Assembly (NCBI GenBank): GCA_022771625.1 | Contig: JALFCW010000067.1 | Span: forward strand, 1-35,940 | DNA length: 35,940 nt | Origin: Prevotella sp. | Lineage (GTDB): Bacteria > Bacteroidota > Bacteroidia > Bacteroidales > Bacteroidaceae | Direction of reading: 5' to 3' | In this document: in pieces, positions 1 to 8,474 of the stretch | How the letters are laid out: every line of letters starts with the position of its first letter | How positions within the stretch are numbered: the stretch's first letter is position 1 | Program-made: the position numbers and the translations under genes | The notes under the pieces: generated by a model | Seen by the model: the letters and a program-made list of their open reading frames with translations, nothing else | The model's database searches: none | What the model was told of the DNA's origin: nothing

Positions 1-13
1 ATAAAGAAGAGAT

Positions 14-126
<113 letters not shown>

Positions 127-140
127 TTTTATGAAAAGCG

Positions 141-176
141 AAGCCCCGAGGATAGAAATATCCACGGGGCTTTTTT
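141..176 (+). terminator. Rho-independent terminator of the rRNA operon
   Basis: AAGCCCCG-a-GGATA, loop gaaa, TATCC-a-CGGGGCTT followed by a run of six T. The two arms pair completely apart from one internal A/A mismatch. It lies 15 nt after the 5S gene and closes the rRNA operon. Confidence 0.95.
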
Positions 177-259
177 ATGTATATAAAAAATATTAATTCT
201 TTGTGTTTTAACATTTTGGCTATACTAATTTATATAGGTTATACGTTATATTATTATGT

Positions 260-823
260 ATGATATACAGGTTGCAAAGATGGATTATATGGATATACAG
301 ATGGCGTCATTGCAGAGGTTTTGGCGTACAGTCTCCTTCTGACTATAGCTTTATCCGCTATGTCATTAATGAGCACTATCCTTATTATGCCTATGAAGAC
401 CTTAATACAGCTATGCCCTCTATCTCCCCTCTCAAGAGGAAGAAGGCTGAATTGCTTTTTAGAATTGCCAATTGGAGGCAGGCTTCATCTTGCGCCTTAC
501 TTCTTGCTGACGATGAGTTCTATCCAAAATATATTCATTATGGTTGTAAAAAGACGCAAATAATTAGCAAATATGAATCAAGTGACTCTTTTGTGGTTAT
601 TTCTGCATTATCAGCAGATGAACGACAGTTTTTGCCAATACTTGATACAATGCAAAGTGATTCAATACTTGTGATAGATGATTTGGATGATAGAAGATCG
701 CGACTTATCTGGGATAAGATTATTGCAGATGAAAAAGCGACTATATCATTTGATTTATATTATATTGGAATCGTGATGAAAATAGATAATAGATATAAAC
801 ATAACTACATAGTTAATTTCTAA
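260..823 (+). CDS. Degenerate class I SAM methyltransferase-like protein
   Basis: Protein of 187 aa. The N-terminal motif FGVQSPSDYSFIRYVI (residues 21-36) and the C-terminal stretch from DDLDD through DLYYIGIVMK to YIVNF resemble the Bacteroidetes O-methyltransferase-like family, whose members start with G(I/V)HSPF-type motifs and end in DLFFMGL(V/I)-type strands. The glycine-rich SAM-binding loop expected in the first third is absent, and the protein is shorter than typical members (about 240-260 aa from memory). It is therefore probably a non-catalytic or strongly diverged member; this is inference. It ends 10 nt before the adenosyltransferase gene, so the two are probably co-transcribed. 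I see no consensus promoter between the rRNA terminator and the start. An ATG four bases upstream is in another frame. Confidence 0.6.
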   Translation: MIYRLQRWIIWIYRWRHCRGFGVQSPSDYSFIRYVINEHYPYYAYEDLNTAMPSISPLKRKKAELLFRIANWRQASSCALLLADDEFYPKYIHYGCKKTQIISKYESSDSFVVISALSADERQFLPILDTMQSDSILVIDDLDDRRSRLIWDKIIADEKATISFDLYYIGIVMKIDNRYKHNYIVNF

Positions 824-833
824 TTCAATAATT

Positions 834-1397
834 ATGAAGATTACAAAAGTATATACCAAGACAGGTGATAATGGTATGACGAGTCTTGTAGGTGGCATAC
901 GCATTAAGAAGACCGACAACAGATTAGAGGCCTATGGTACTGTTGACGAGCTGAACTCGCATATTGGACTTCTGTCTGCTTATGTTAAAGATGAGAGTAT
1001 AGATGCTGTTCTGACAAGAATTCAGTCTGACCTCTTTATCGTCGGTACTCATCTTGCAACCGACCTAAGTCAAACCCCTCTTTATCCTTCGGCTATTTTA
1101 CCAGAGGGAGAAGTGGAATTTGTAGAAGGGGAGATTGACAAAATACTCTCGGAATTACCCGAAAAACTTGGTTTTGTATTACCAGGAGGTAGTATTGCAG
1201 CTTCTCATGCGCATGTATGTCGCACAGTTTGCCGACGTGCTGAACGGTGTGTTTTGCGTCTATCCCAAGAGGCAACAGTGGGAGATGAAATACTGCATTT
1301 TTTGAACAGATTATCCGATTATTTCTTCGTTTTGGCAAAAAAAATGAATAATATTGATGGAAATAGTGAAAAAATATGGCAGAAACCTTGTAAATAA
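834..1397 (+). CDS. PduO-type cob(I)alamin adenosyltransferase
   Basis: Protein of 187 aa that transfers the adenosyl group of ATP to cob(I)alamin, giving coenzyme B12 in the cytoplasm. Visible family marks are the N-terminal YTKTGDNGMTSLVGG (residues 7-21) and the ATP-binding VDELNSHIGLL motif. The C-terminal helices carry CRTVCRRAERCV and the FLNRLSDYFFVLAKKMN signature. Length matches the PduO/MMAB type rather than the unrelated CobA/BtuR type. No cobalamin biosynthesis gene or B12 riboswitch is seen beside it, so it probably serves salvage of imported corrinoid. The promoter of the next operon overlaps its 3' end. Confidence 0.93.
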   Translation: MKITKVYTKTGDNGMTSLVGGIRIKKTDNRLEAYGTVDELNSHIGLLSAYVKDESIDAVLTRIQSDLFIVGTHLATDLSQTPLYPSAILPEGEVEFVEGEIDKILSELPEKLGFVLPGGSIAASHAHVCRTVCRRAERCVLRLSQEATVGDEILHFLNRLSDYFFVLAKKMNNIDGNSEKIWQKPCK

Positions 1398-1417
1398 GAA
1401 TAAAATTATTACTTTTG
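1388..1417 (+). promoter_or_regulatory. Promoter of the DUF2795-porPKLMN operon
   Basis: TTG (1388-1390), 19 nt, then TACTTTTG (1410-1417), matching the Bacteroidetes sigma factor consensus (-33 TTTG/TTG and -7 TAnnTTTG). Transcription would start near 1423, about 29 nt before the DUF2795 start. The -33 element lies inside the last codons of the adenosyltransferase gene. Confidence 0.75.
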
Positions 1418-1451
1418 CGCCAAAATTGAGAAACGTTTAAAATTAGACACT

Positions 1452-1673
1452 ATGTATTGGACACTTGAATTAGCTTCGAAACTAGAAGATGCGCCATGGC
1501 CTGCAACCAAAGACGAGCTTATTGACTATGCAATACGCTCGGGCGCACCACTCGAGGTTCTTGAGAATCTTCAGGAAATCGAGGATGAGGGGGATGTATA
1601 TGAAAGCATTGAGGATATTTGGCCTGATTATCCTACAAAGGAAGACTTCCTGTTTAATGAGGACGAATATTAA
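1452..1673 (+). CDS. DUF2795-type small acidic protein
   Basis: Protein of 73 aa, strongly acidic (C-terminal half rich in D and E). It begins MYWTLELASKLEDAPWPATK and contains DELIDYAIRSGAPLEVLENL, the fold and spacing of DUF2795 proteins; function is unknown. It is the first gene after the promoter at 1388-1417 and its stop codon is one base before the porP start, so porP translation is probably coupled to it. That makes it the head gene of the T9SS core operon here. A larger ORF overlapping it in another frame is an upstream extension of porP and is not real. Confidence 0.85.
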   Translation: MYWTLELASKLEDAPWPATKDELIDYAIRSGAPLEVLENLQEIEDEGDVYESIEDIWPDYPTKEDFLFNEDEY

Positions 1674-1674
1674 G

Positions 1675-2634
1675 ATGAAGAATCACAGAAGGCCGCTCTT
1701 TTACATAAGAACGGCTTTTCTGTTATTGTTGTTATTGATTTTTTTGCAAGCCAAGGCTCAGTACGACCCTTCGTTTGCTCATTATTGGGCGATGGAAACA
1801 TCGTTCAATCCTGCTGCTGTGGGAAAGCAGTCGAAGATTAATGCAGCATTGGCATATAATATCACCTTTGCCGGTTTTGAGAATAATCCTAAGACGATGT
1901 ATGCTGCAGCTGACATGCCCTTATATTTCATGAAGTCATACCATGGAGTGGGAGTACAGTTGTTGAACGACCAACTGGGTTTATTCTCTCATCAGCGCTT
2001 TTCTCTGCAATATGCTTATCGCACTAAACTGTTCGGAGGCATGCTTGGAGTTGGACTGCAGTTGGGAATGCTCAGCGAGAAATTTGACGGAACAAAGGTT
2101 GATATGGAAAACTCCGACGACCCGGCTATTCCTACTACTGATGTTACCGGCTCGGGCATTGACATCGGTGTCGGATTATACTATACCCACGGTCCATGGT
2201 ATGCTGGTTTGTCAATGCTACATGCAACAAATCCAAAGGTGGATTTGGGTGAGAGACAGACTTTTTCCATTGATAAAACATATTATTTCACCTTCGGACA
2301 CAATATAAAATTAAAAAATCCGTTTTATATCATAGAGCCGTCGCTTCTGGCAAAGACCGACGGAACAGCGTATAGAGTGGACATAACGGGCAGACTTAAG
2401 TATGTGAATGACAAAAAGATAATGTACGGAGGTTTGTCGTATAGCCCTACCAATTCGGTTACACTGATGGTGGGAGGTATGTTCCACGGCGTATGTATCG
2501 GCTATAGTTATGAGGTTTATACCTCTGCCATAAGTATCGGAAATGGTAGCCATGAGGTGTTTCTCGGATATCAAACCGACATTAACCTGGGTAAGAAAGG
2601 TCGTAACAGACATACTAGTGTAAGATATTTATAG
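1675..2634 (+). CDS. porP: T9SS outer-membrane protein, PorP/SprF family
   Basis: Protein of 319 aa. The frame is open upstream to 1489, but that part overlaps DUF2795, and the ATG at 1675 begins a clean signal peptide (KNHRRP, hydrophobic core LLLLLLIFLQ, cleavage near AKAQ). After it comes YDPSFAHYWAMETSFNPAAVG, the start signature of PorP/SprF proteins, then alternating beta strands of an outer-membrane barrel ending with FLGYQTDINLGK. PorP/SprF proteins associate with the T9SS and are thought to anchor or dock the PorK-PorN ring or cargo at the outer membrane. Gene order porP-K-L-M-N is the classic one known from Porphyromonas gingivalis. Confidence 0.93.
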   Translation: MKNHRRPLFYIRTAFLLLLLLIFLQAKAQYDPSFAHYWAMETSFNPAAVGKQSKINAALAYNITFAGFENNPKTMYAAADMPLYFMKSYHGVGVQLLNDQLGLFSHQRFSLQYAYRTKLFGGMLGVGLQLGMLSEKFDGTKVDMENSDDPAIPTTDVTGSGIDIGVGLYYTHGPWYAGLSMLHATNPKVDLGERQTFSIDKTYYFTFGHNIKLKNPFYIIEPSLLAKTDGTAYRVDITGRLKYVNDKKIMYGGLSYSPTNSVTLMVGGMFHGVCIGYSYEVYTSAISIGNGSHEVFLGYQTDINLGKKGRNRHTSVRYL

Positions 2635-2647
2635 ATAAACGAAATAT

Positions 2648-4099
2648 ATGAGAATCGCAAATATTGTTAAGGCCATAAGTCTACTGTCAGTGGCATTATT
2701 GATGGTGGCGTGTTTTGGTGGTAAGGTTACTTCTTCTTCAGGAGGTGAGGTGACCGGAGCAGGTGGTCGTGCCTTTACTGAGCCCACTCCATACGGAATG
2801 ACACTTGTAAAACGTGGACATCTGCACATGGGAATGGATAAGCAAGACAGTTTGTGGGGAAAGCAGACTCCCGTCAAGGACATATCGGTAGAGGGATTCT
2901 GGATGGACGAGACTGAGATAACCAACTCCCAGTATCGCCAGTTTGTCAACTACGTGCGCGATTCTATTCTTCGTGAGCGTTTGGCTGATCCTGCGTATGG
3001 AGGTGATGAGACATACAAGATTGAGGAAGACAAGAACGGAGATCCCGTTACCCCTCATCTCAATTGGAAGAAACCTCTCCCGCGCAAGCCCAATGAGGAC
3101 GAACAGCGTGCATTAGAGAGTATTTATACTTTCAATCCTGTCACAGGTGAGAAAATGCTTGATTGGCGTCAGTTCAATTACAAATACGAAATATATGACT
3201 ATGCCATGGCAGCCATGCGAAAGTATAGGATTAATCCCGAAGAGCGTGTGCTTGACACCGATGTCAAGGTTGACCCTTCCAAGGAGGTGTGGATCTCAAA
3301 AGACACTGCATACATAGATGATGAGGGTAGAATAGTAAGAGAGACTATCAACCGACCGCTCAGTGGGCCTTGGGATTTCCTTAATACATATATAGTGAAT
3401 ATTTATCCCGATACAACATGTTGGGTGAATGATTTCCCTAATGCCGATAATGAGATTTATATGCGTAATTATTTCAGTAATCCAGCATATAATGACTATC
3501 CTGTGGTGGGAGTGACTTGGGAACAAGCAAACGCTTTCTGTGCATGGCGTACCGAATATTTGCTTAAGGGTCTTGGTCCCTCTGCGCGATTTGTTCAGCG
3601 TTATCGTTTGCCCACCGAGGCAGAATGGGAGTACGCAGCAAGGGGCAAGGACCAGAATGAGTTTCCGTGGGACAATGCCGATGTATCGAGTGGTAATGGC
3701 TGTTTCTATGCCAATTTTAAACCGGCAAACGGTAATTATACCAAGGACGGCAATTTGATTACAAGCAAGGTGGGCATATATTCAGCCAATAGTAACGGTT
3801 TGTTTGATATGGCAGGAAACGTGGCTGAATGGACAAGTACTGTATATACAGAAGCTGGAGTAGAAGCGATGAATGACATCAATCCGCAACTTAAGTATAA
3901 TGCAGCAAAGGAAGATCCCTATCGACTAAAGCGCAAAAGTGTGCGTGGTGGATCGTGGAAAGACCCCGAGACGTATATCAAGTCGGCATGGCGTTCTTCT
4001 GAATATCAGAATCAGCCGCGTTCGTATATTGGATTCCGATGTGTAAGAAGCCTAGCAAACACTACGAGTCAGAAATCAACTAAATCCAAGAAGAGATGA
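2648..4099 (+). CDS. porK: T9SS outer-membrane lipoprotein PorK/GldK
   Basis: Protein of 483 aa. It has a lipoprotein signal peptide with lipobox LLMVAC (Cys22) followed by a Gly/Ser-rich linker. The body is an FGE-sulfatase (SUMF1) like fold: GMDKQDSLWGKQTPV and WMDETEITNSQYRQF near residues 60-100, RLPTEAEWEYAARGKD and LFDMAGNVAEWTS in the second half, and RGGSW with IGFRCVRS at the end. PorK forms the periplasmic ring with PorN under the outer membrane. The long region between residues 150 and 270 is typical of GldK proteins. It follows porP by 13 nt and overlaps porL by 4 nt (ATGA). Confidence 0.95.
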   Translation: MRIANIVKAISLLSVALLMVACFGGKVTSSSGGEVTGAGGRAFTEPTPYGMTLVKRGHLHMGMDKQDSLWGKQTPVKDISVEGFWMDETEITNSQYRQFVNYVRDSILRERLADPAYGGDETYKIEEDKNGDPVTPHLNWKKPLPRKPNEDEQRALESIYTFNPVTGEKMLDWRQFNYKYEIYDYAMAAMRKYRINPEERVLDTDVKVDPSKEVWISKDTAYIDDEGRIVRETINRPLSGPWDFLNTYIVNIYPDTTCWVNDFPNADNEIYMRNYFSNPAYNDYPVVGVTWEQANAFCAWRTEYLLKGLGPSARFVQRYRLPTEAEWEYAARGKDQNEFPWDNADVSSGNGCFYANFKPANGNYTKDGNLITSKVGIYSANSNGLFDMAGNVAEWTSTVYTEAGVEAMNDINPQLKYNAAKEDPYRLKRKSVRGGSWKDPETYIKSAWRSSEYQNQPRSYIGFRCVRSLANTTSQKSTKSKKR

Positions 4100-4887
4100 C
4101 AGAATATAGCAAGTTTAATATGGTGTATCGTCTGCAGAAGTGGATGGACAGTGTCCCGGGGCAGACATTCCTTAACTATGCATACAGTTGGGGAGCTTCG
4201 GTGGTTATCCTTGGTACATTGTTTAAGTTGACCCATCTTCCTGGAGCTGACTTTATGCTTTATCTGGGAATGGGAACCGAGGTCATTGTATTCTTCCTCT
4301 CTGCCTTCGACCGTCCGTTCGACAAGACTGCCGATGGAATGGATTTGGCAATTCATTCTACTGAAGAAGATGAATCAGGAAATGCCTCGTCTGTATCAGG
4401 TTCTGGATCGCTCCAGGTTCAAGGAGGCGGCACAGTCATTATCGGTGGTGGCGGTTTCGTGGGTGGTCCCGATGGCACTGTACCATCGCAGGTAGCAGTG
4501 GCGTCTTCCGCCGATGCCCCACAGGTGGCTGTTGCACCATCCGCCGATGCCTCATGGATACAGCATCAGCAGGAACTGTCGCCGGAAATGGAAGAGGCTG
4601 CAAGCAATTATGTAGCGGAGCTTAACCGTCTCACAGAGATGTTGGGCAAAGTGTCGGAGCAGAGTATGCGTCTCACCCGTGATTCCGAGGAGATGGAAAA
4701 TCTCAACCGCACACTTACTGGTATTTGCAAGGTTTATGAGATGCAGTTGAAGAGCGCTAGTTCGCAGATAGGAACTATCGATCGAATTAACGAGCAATCA
4801 CAACGTATGGCAGAACAGATAAGTGAGCTCAACAAGATTTATGCCCGAATGATTGAGGCCATGACTGCAAACATGGTAAAGAGCTGA
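4096..4887 (+). CDS. porL: T9SS motor protein PorL/GldL
   Basis: Protein of 263 aa with two N-terminal membrane segments (about residues 27-46 and 53-70). Lys44 in the first and Glu62 in the second are at the positions expected for the charged pair in the membrane of the proton-driven GldL-GldM motor. A cytoplasmic part follows: a Gly-rich linker (GGGTVIIGGGGFVGG) and a short tandem repeat (PSQVAVASSADA, PQVAVAPSADA). It ends in a long predicted coiled coil (AELNRLTEMLGKVSEQ onward). PorL with PorM converts proton-motive force into the mechanical work of T9SS. The start overlaps the porK stop, indicating translational coupling. Confidence 0.94.
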   Translation: MTEYSKFNMVYRLQKWMDSVPGQTFLNYAYSWGASVVILGTLFKLTHLPGADFMLYLGMGTEVIVFFLSAFDRPFDKTADGMDLAIHSTEEDESGNASSVSGSGSLQVQGGGTVIIGGGGFVGGPDGTVPSQVAVASSADAPQVAVAPSADASWIQHQQELSPEMEEAASNYVAELNRLTEMLGKVSEQSMRLTRDSEEMENLNRTLTGICKVYEMQLKSASSQIGTIDRINEQSQRMAEQISELNKIYARMIEAMTANMVKS

Positions 4888-4910
4888 CGATTAATTAAAA
4901 GGTGTAAAGA

Positions 4911-6476
4911 ATGGCAATAAAGAAAAGACCGGTTTCTCCCCGCCAAAAGATGATTAACTTGATGTACGTCGTCTTGATGGCAATGTTGGCACTAAATGTG
5001 TCAACAGAGGTGCTTAATGGCTTTTCGATAGTTGAGGAAAGTATAGGGCGCACAGCTGCTAATGCATCTAAGGAGAATCAGGTGATATACGATGACTTCG
5101 AGGCTCAATTAAAGGCCAACCCTGCCAAGGTGAAAGAATGGTTTGATAAAGCCCAAACTGTAAGACGTATGAGCGACTCTTTGTTCAATCTTGCAGATGA
5201 GTTAAAAATTGCCATTGTGAAGGAGGCCGACGGCGAGGATGGGGATGTAAAGAATATCGAGGCGAAGGATAATCTAGAAGCTGCTAATCAAGTGATGCTT
5301 GCTCCAGGACGCGGAAGAGGTGGCGAATTGTATAATGCCATCAATTCATTTCGTAATCGTATCCTTGCAATGATTGATGATTCTGCTCAAAAGCAAATTA
5401 TAAGTAGTAATCTGTCAACATCAATACCGGCCAATGCCGTCACCATGGGAAAGAATTGGCAGGAATATATGTTTGAGGATATGCCTGTCGCAGGAGCTGT
5501 CACCTTATTGACCAAGTTGCAGAGTGACGTGCGCTATGCCGAGGGAGAGGTACTTCATAAGTTGGTGTCGAATATCGACCTAAAGGATATACGTGTAAAT
5601 TCGCTAAATGCTTTTGTTATTCCTAATTCCCAAACAATAGTGCGTGGCGACAAGTTCTCTGCACGTATAGTGATGGCTGCAGTAGATACTACTCAAGTGC
5701 CAGAAATTTATATAGGTAATCGTAAGATGGACTTGCGCGATGGTATTTACGAGACAGTCTGTGGAAGAACAGGAGATTTTACTCTTGCAGGATTCATAGA
5801 GACCGTCAATGGCAACGGTGATCGTGTGCGTAGAGATTTCTCCCAGAAATATACTGTTGTTGATCCAAGTGCTACCGTTTCAGCCGACCTTATGAACGTG
5901 CTTTATGCCGGATATAGCAACCCTATCAGTATCAGTGTGCCTGGAGTGCCCCTCAATAAGGTGAGTGCCACTATGTCGGGAGGAACATTACAACCAGTAG
6001 GAATGGGACGCTATATAGCTCGACCATCCGCAGTGGGTCGTGATGTGATAATTACCGTGTCATCCACAAATACCGGTAGGGCTCAGCAGATGGGACAATT
6101 TACGTTCCATGTGCGAAAGTTGCCCGACCCTACGGCTTATATAGCAATGAAAGACGACAAGGGAGTTCCCACGAGATACAGGGGTGGAGGATTGTCAAAG
6201 GCCAGTTTGATGGCAGTAGATGGTATTGGAGCTGCAATTGACGATGGTATTCTCGACATCAATTTCCGTGTCATCGGTTTTGAGACAGTCTTCTTCGATA
6301 ATATGGGAAATGCAGTGCCAATGGTGAGTGATGGTGCGCACTTTTCTTCCCGACAAAAGGAAACATTCCGAAAGTTATCGCGCAACAAGCGATTCTATAT
6401 ATCACGAATTACAGCTGTAGGTCCCGACGGAATAGAGCGTAAGTTGCCGGGGTCAATGGAAGTAATCGTAAAATAA
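4911..6476 (+). CDS. porM: T9SS motor and shaft protein PorM/GldM
   Basis: Protein of 521 aa. The short basic N-terminus (MAIKKRPVSPRQKM) is followed by a single membrane helix (LMYVVLMAMLALNVS, about 15-31) with the conserved TEVLNGF at its periplasmic end (Glu33). The rest is periplasmic: a helical domain D1 with the GRGRGGELYNAI segment, then immunoglobulin-like domains D2-D4 (beta-rich, SISVPGVPLNKVSATMSGG). PorM dimers pair with PorL in the inner membrane and reach the PorK-PorN ring. It starts 23 nt after porL. A heptamer array begins 5 nt past its stop. Confidence 0.95.
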   Translation: MAIKKRPVSPRQKMINLMYVVLMAMLALNVSTEVLNGFSIVEESIGRTAANASKENQVIYDDFEAQLKANPAKVKEWFDKAQTVRRMSDSLFNLADELKIAIVKEADGEDGDVKNIEAKDNLEAANQVMLAPGRGRGGELYNAINSFRNRILAMIDDSAQKQIISSNLSTSIPANAVTMGKNWQEYMFEDMPVAGAVTLLTKLQSDVRYAEGEVLHKLVSNIDLKDIRVNSLNAFVIPNSQTIVRGDKFSARIVMAAVDTTQVPEIYIGNRKMDLRDGIYETVCGRTGDFTLAGFIETVNGNGDRVRRDFSQKYTVVDPSATVSADLMNVLYAGYSNPISISVPGVPLNKVSATMSGGTLQPVGMGRYIARPSAVGRDVIITVSSTNTGRAQQMGQFTFHVRKLPDPTAYIAMKDDKGVPTRYRGGGLSKASLMAVDGIGAAIDDGILDINFRVIGFETVFFDNMGNAVPMVSDGAHFSSRQKETFRKLSRNKRFYISRITAVGPDGIERKLPGSMEVIVK

Positions 6477-6481
6477 GAAAT

Positions 6482-6516
6482 TTAGGAATGAGGGATTAGG
6501 AATTAGAAATTATAAT
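6482..6516 (+). repeat. Heptamer array in the porM-porN gap
   Basis: Five tandem 7-bp units, TTAGGAA, TGAGGGA, TTAGGAA, TTAGAAA, TTATAAT, start 5 nt after the porM stop and end 5 nt before porN. The first four hold a TAG or TGA codon; with a 7-bp period these fall in all three frames. Same design as the arrays at 12325, 15901, 17073, 18132 and 24909. Confidence 0.75.
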
Positions 6517-6521
6517 GAAGT

Positions 6522-7568
6522 ATGAAAAGAATATTTCTATTATTGATGATAGTTTGCGTGAGTGGAGCTGTAATGTCACAGCCCAAGGCTCGACGTAATG
6601 AGGCCAAGGCCAAGCAACAGTCAAATGGTGCCAATTCTGGTATGACATTGCGAGCACGTGAGATGTTTCCCACATCGCTCGAGATGCCAGAGGATGTAGT
6701 ATGGCGTCGTGACATCTATCGCGAGATCGACCTCAATGTAGAAGCCAATTCCGCATTGTATTATCCCGTAGAGCCGGTGGGTAAGCAGATGAACCTGTTT
6801 ACATATATCTTCAAATTGGCTCTCTTTGGATATATACCTGTTTATGAATATCGGCTCGACGGTAATGAGGACTATTCAGAGACCTCAAAGGTAAAGATGA
6901 AGACCATACTCGACAATTACCATATATATTATGAAGAGAAAGAAGGTAAATTACGTGTGGAGAATAGCGATATCCCCTCTGCAGAAGTGAAGATGTACTA
7001 TCTCAAGGAGTCGGCCTATTATGACCAGTCAAATTCAACGTTCCGTCGCAAGGTATTGTCATTGTGTCCAGTGATGATGCGTGAGGATGACTTTGGTGGA
7101 GAACCATCCAAATATCCCCTTTTCTGGGTGAAGTATTCCGACCTCGAACCATATCTCGGTCGCCAGACGATGGCTGCAAGCAGTATGAATAATGCGGCTG
7201 TCATTGGAGCAGATGATTATTTCACTCTGACAAAATATGAGGGCAAGATATATAAGACCAACAATCTTCTTGGTCGCACTCTCGCACAGTATTGTCCTAC
7301 AGATTCTGCTATGGCAAAGGAGCAGAAGCGCATAGAAGACGAATTACTTAAATTTAGCAAGAACATATATGGCGACCAGGCCCGCAAAGACTCACTGGAC
7401 AGCATAGCGAAAATTGACCCGAAATTAGCGAAGAAGGCAGCAAGAAAGGCTAAGACCTCACGTCGCTCTTCCACCTCAACTGTAAAGGTAAAGAGCAGTT
7501 CAAGCAGCAAGTCGTCCTCTTCGGGTAGCAGTGCTGCACGCGTGTCAGTGCGTCGCCAGCGTCATTAA
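6522..7568 (+). CDS. porN: T9SS periplasmic ring protein PorN/GldN
   Basis: Protein of 348 aa with a signal peptide (MKRIFLLLMIVCVSGAVMSQ). The mature part holds VVWRRDIYREIDLNVEAN, LFTYIFKLALFGYIPVYEY and the YYLKESAYYDQSNSTF segment typical of GldN/PorN. PorN binds PorK to form the large periplasmic rings and contacts PorM. The C-terminus from about residue 300 is an unusual basic and serine-rich low-complexity tail (KKAARKAKTSRRSS, many Ser, ending VSVRRQRH). It is the last por gene. No terminator is visible before the next gene, 37 nt on. Confidence 0.94.
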   Translation: MKRIFLLLMIVCVSGAVMSQPKARRNEAKAKQQSNGANSGMTLRAREMFPTSLEMPEDVVWRRDIYREIDLNVEANSALYYPVEPVGKQMNLFTYIFKLALFGYIPVYEYRLDGNEDYSETSKVKMKTILDNYHIYYEEKEGKLRVENSDIPSAEVKMYYLKESAYYDQSNSTFRRKVLSLCPVMMREDDFGGEPSKYPLFWVKYSDLEPYLGRQTMAASSMNNAAVIGADDYFTLTKYEGKIYKTNNLLGRTLAQYCPTDSAMAKEQKRIEDELLKFSKNIYGDQARKDSLDSIAKIDPKLAKKAARKAKTSRRSSTSTVKVKSSSSSKSSSSGSSAARVSVRRQRH

Positions 7569-7605
7569 TCATTTTTTTTATTATTAACAATAAAGTTTTT
7601 AGATT

Positions 7606-8202
7606 ATGAAGAAAATTTTTACTACTATCGTGTTGATGGCAGCAATGTTAGTTGCCATTCCCGCTAAGGCAGGAATAAACTTTGGTATCAAGGGCGGTTA
7701 CAACATCACAAACTTTAGTTTTAGTGAAGATGTAATAGCAAAGGACAATCAGCAGGGATTTTTCATTGGTCCGTCTTTGAAGATTGGTATCCCTGTGTTG
7801 CCAATTGGTTTTGAGATAGCTGCTCTTTACGACCAGCGTGATGCAAAGCTCGAGGGAGAGAAAATCTCTCAGAAGAGCATTAACATCCCTATTAACGTGC
7901 GCTATGAATTAGGATTAGGTGACATGGCTGGTATTTATGTTGCTGCAGGTCCTCAGTTTGGATTTAACATTGGTGACAAGAAGTTCTCTTTCTCAAATGC
8001 CAATGACTATAAGATGAAGGACAGTAACTTGAGTCTCAATCTTGGTGCCGGTATTCGTCTTGTTTCGCATTTGGAGATTGGTTTCAACTACAACATCGCT
8101 CTTGGTAAGACTGGTGAGTTCAACGAAGTTGATGGAGCCAAGAATCTCGTGGGTAATGGCAAGGCTAATGCTTGGCAGATTTCAGCCGCCTACTATTTCT
8201 AA
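7606..8202 (+). CDS. Outer-membrane beta-barrel (PorT-like) family protein
   Basis: Protein of 198 aa. Signal peptide MKKIFTTIVLMAAMLVAIPAKA, then INFGIKGGYNITNF, the usual first strand of Bacteroidetes OMP_b-brl_2 porin-family barrels. Alternating strands follow (GFFIGPSLKIGIPVLP, NIPINVRYELGLG, IYVAAGPQFGFNIG) and it ends in an aromatic residue (AWQISAAYYF), the usual barrel C-terminus. It could be a partner of the T9SS operon just upstream, or an independent small porin; the sequence does not decide. I see no consensus promoter in the 37-nt gap, so it may be read through from porN. Confidence 0.85.
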   Translation: MKKIFTTIVLMAAMLVAIPAKAGINFGIKGGYNITNFSFSEDVIAKDNQQGFFIGPSLKIGIPVLPIGFEIAALYDQRDAKLEGEKISQKSINIPINVRYELGLGDMAGIYVAAGPQFGFNIGDKKFSFSNANDYKMKDSNLSLNLGAGIRLVSHLEIGFNYNIALGKTGEFNEVDGAKNLVGNGKANAWQISAAYYF

Positions 8203-8253
8203 ATAGTTGGTGATTAGTAGAATTATCATAGAATAGAATTTGATAAATGGAGT

Positions 8254-8287
8254 AGGGCAATACAACCGATAGTGGTTGTACTGCCCT
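8254..8287. terminator. Terminator-like hairpin between convergent genes
   Basis: AGGGCA-a-TACAACC, loop gatagt, GGTTGTA-c-TGCCCT: 13 base pairs with one mismatch. It sits 51 nt after the outer-membrane protein gene and 187 nt past the end of priA on the other strand. No strong T run follows on either side, so it may act in both directions with low efficiency. The rest of the 272-nt gap is AT-rich; on the minus strand 8336-8329 reads TATCTTTG, a -7 like motif with no -33 partner, and TTGAACCAA occurs twice near 8395-8412. Confidence 0.6.
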
Positions 8288-8474
8288 AACATAATCTATA
8301 TTTTATCATTTTATATCAATTTTGCGGGCAAAGATACATCTTTTATTTTATAGATTGTGTAAATAAAATGGAAATTGTTTATTCCCAAGTGAAATTGAAC
8401 CAATTTGAACCAAAATCCTATTGCTATTTTAGCTTACTGTTGGGAGTATACTATATAGATTCCATAACGATATC

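Noticed and set aside
177..259. tRNA or other RNA gene after the rRNA terminator
   Set aside because: The segment is plain AT-rich sequence with no cloverleaf, stable hairpin or consensus promoter.
1489..1674. N-terminal extension of porP upstream of 1675
   Set aside because: It overlaps the DUF2795 gene, lacks signal-peptide character, and the ATG at 1675 starts a good signal peptide directly after the DUF2795 stop.
8329..8336. Minus-strand promoter for a small RNA ending at the hairpin 8254-8287
   Set aside because: Only the -7 half is present, no -33 element is found, and the RNA would be about 70 nt without further support.
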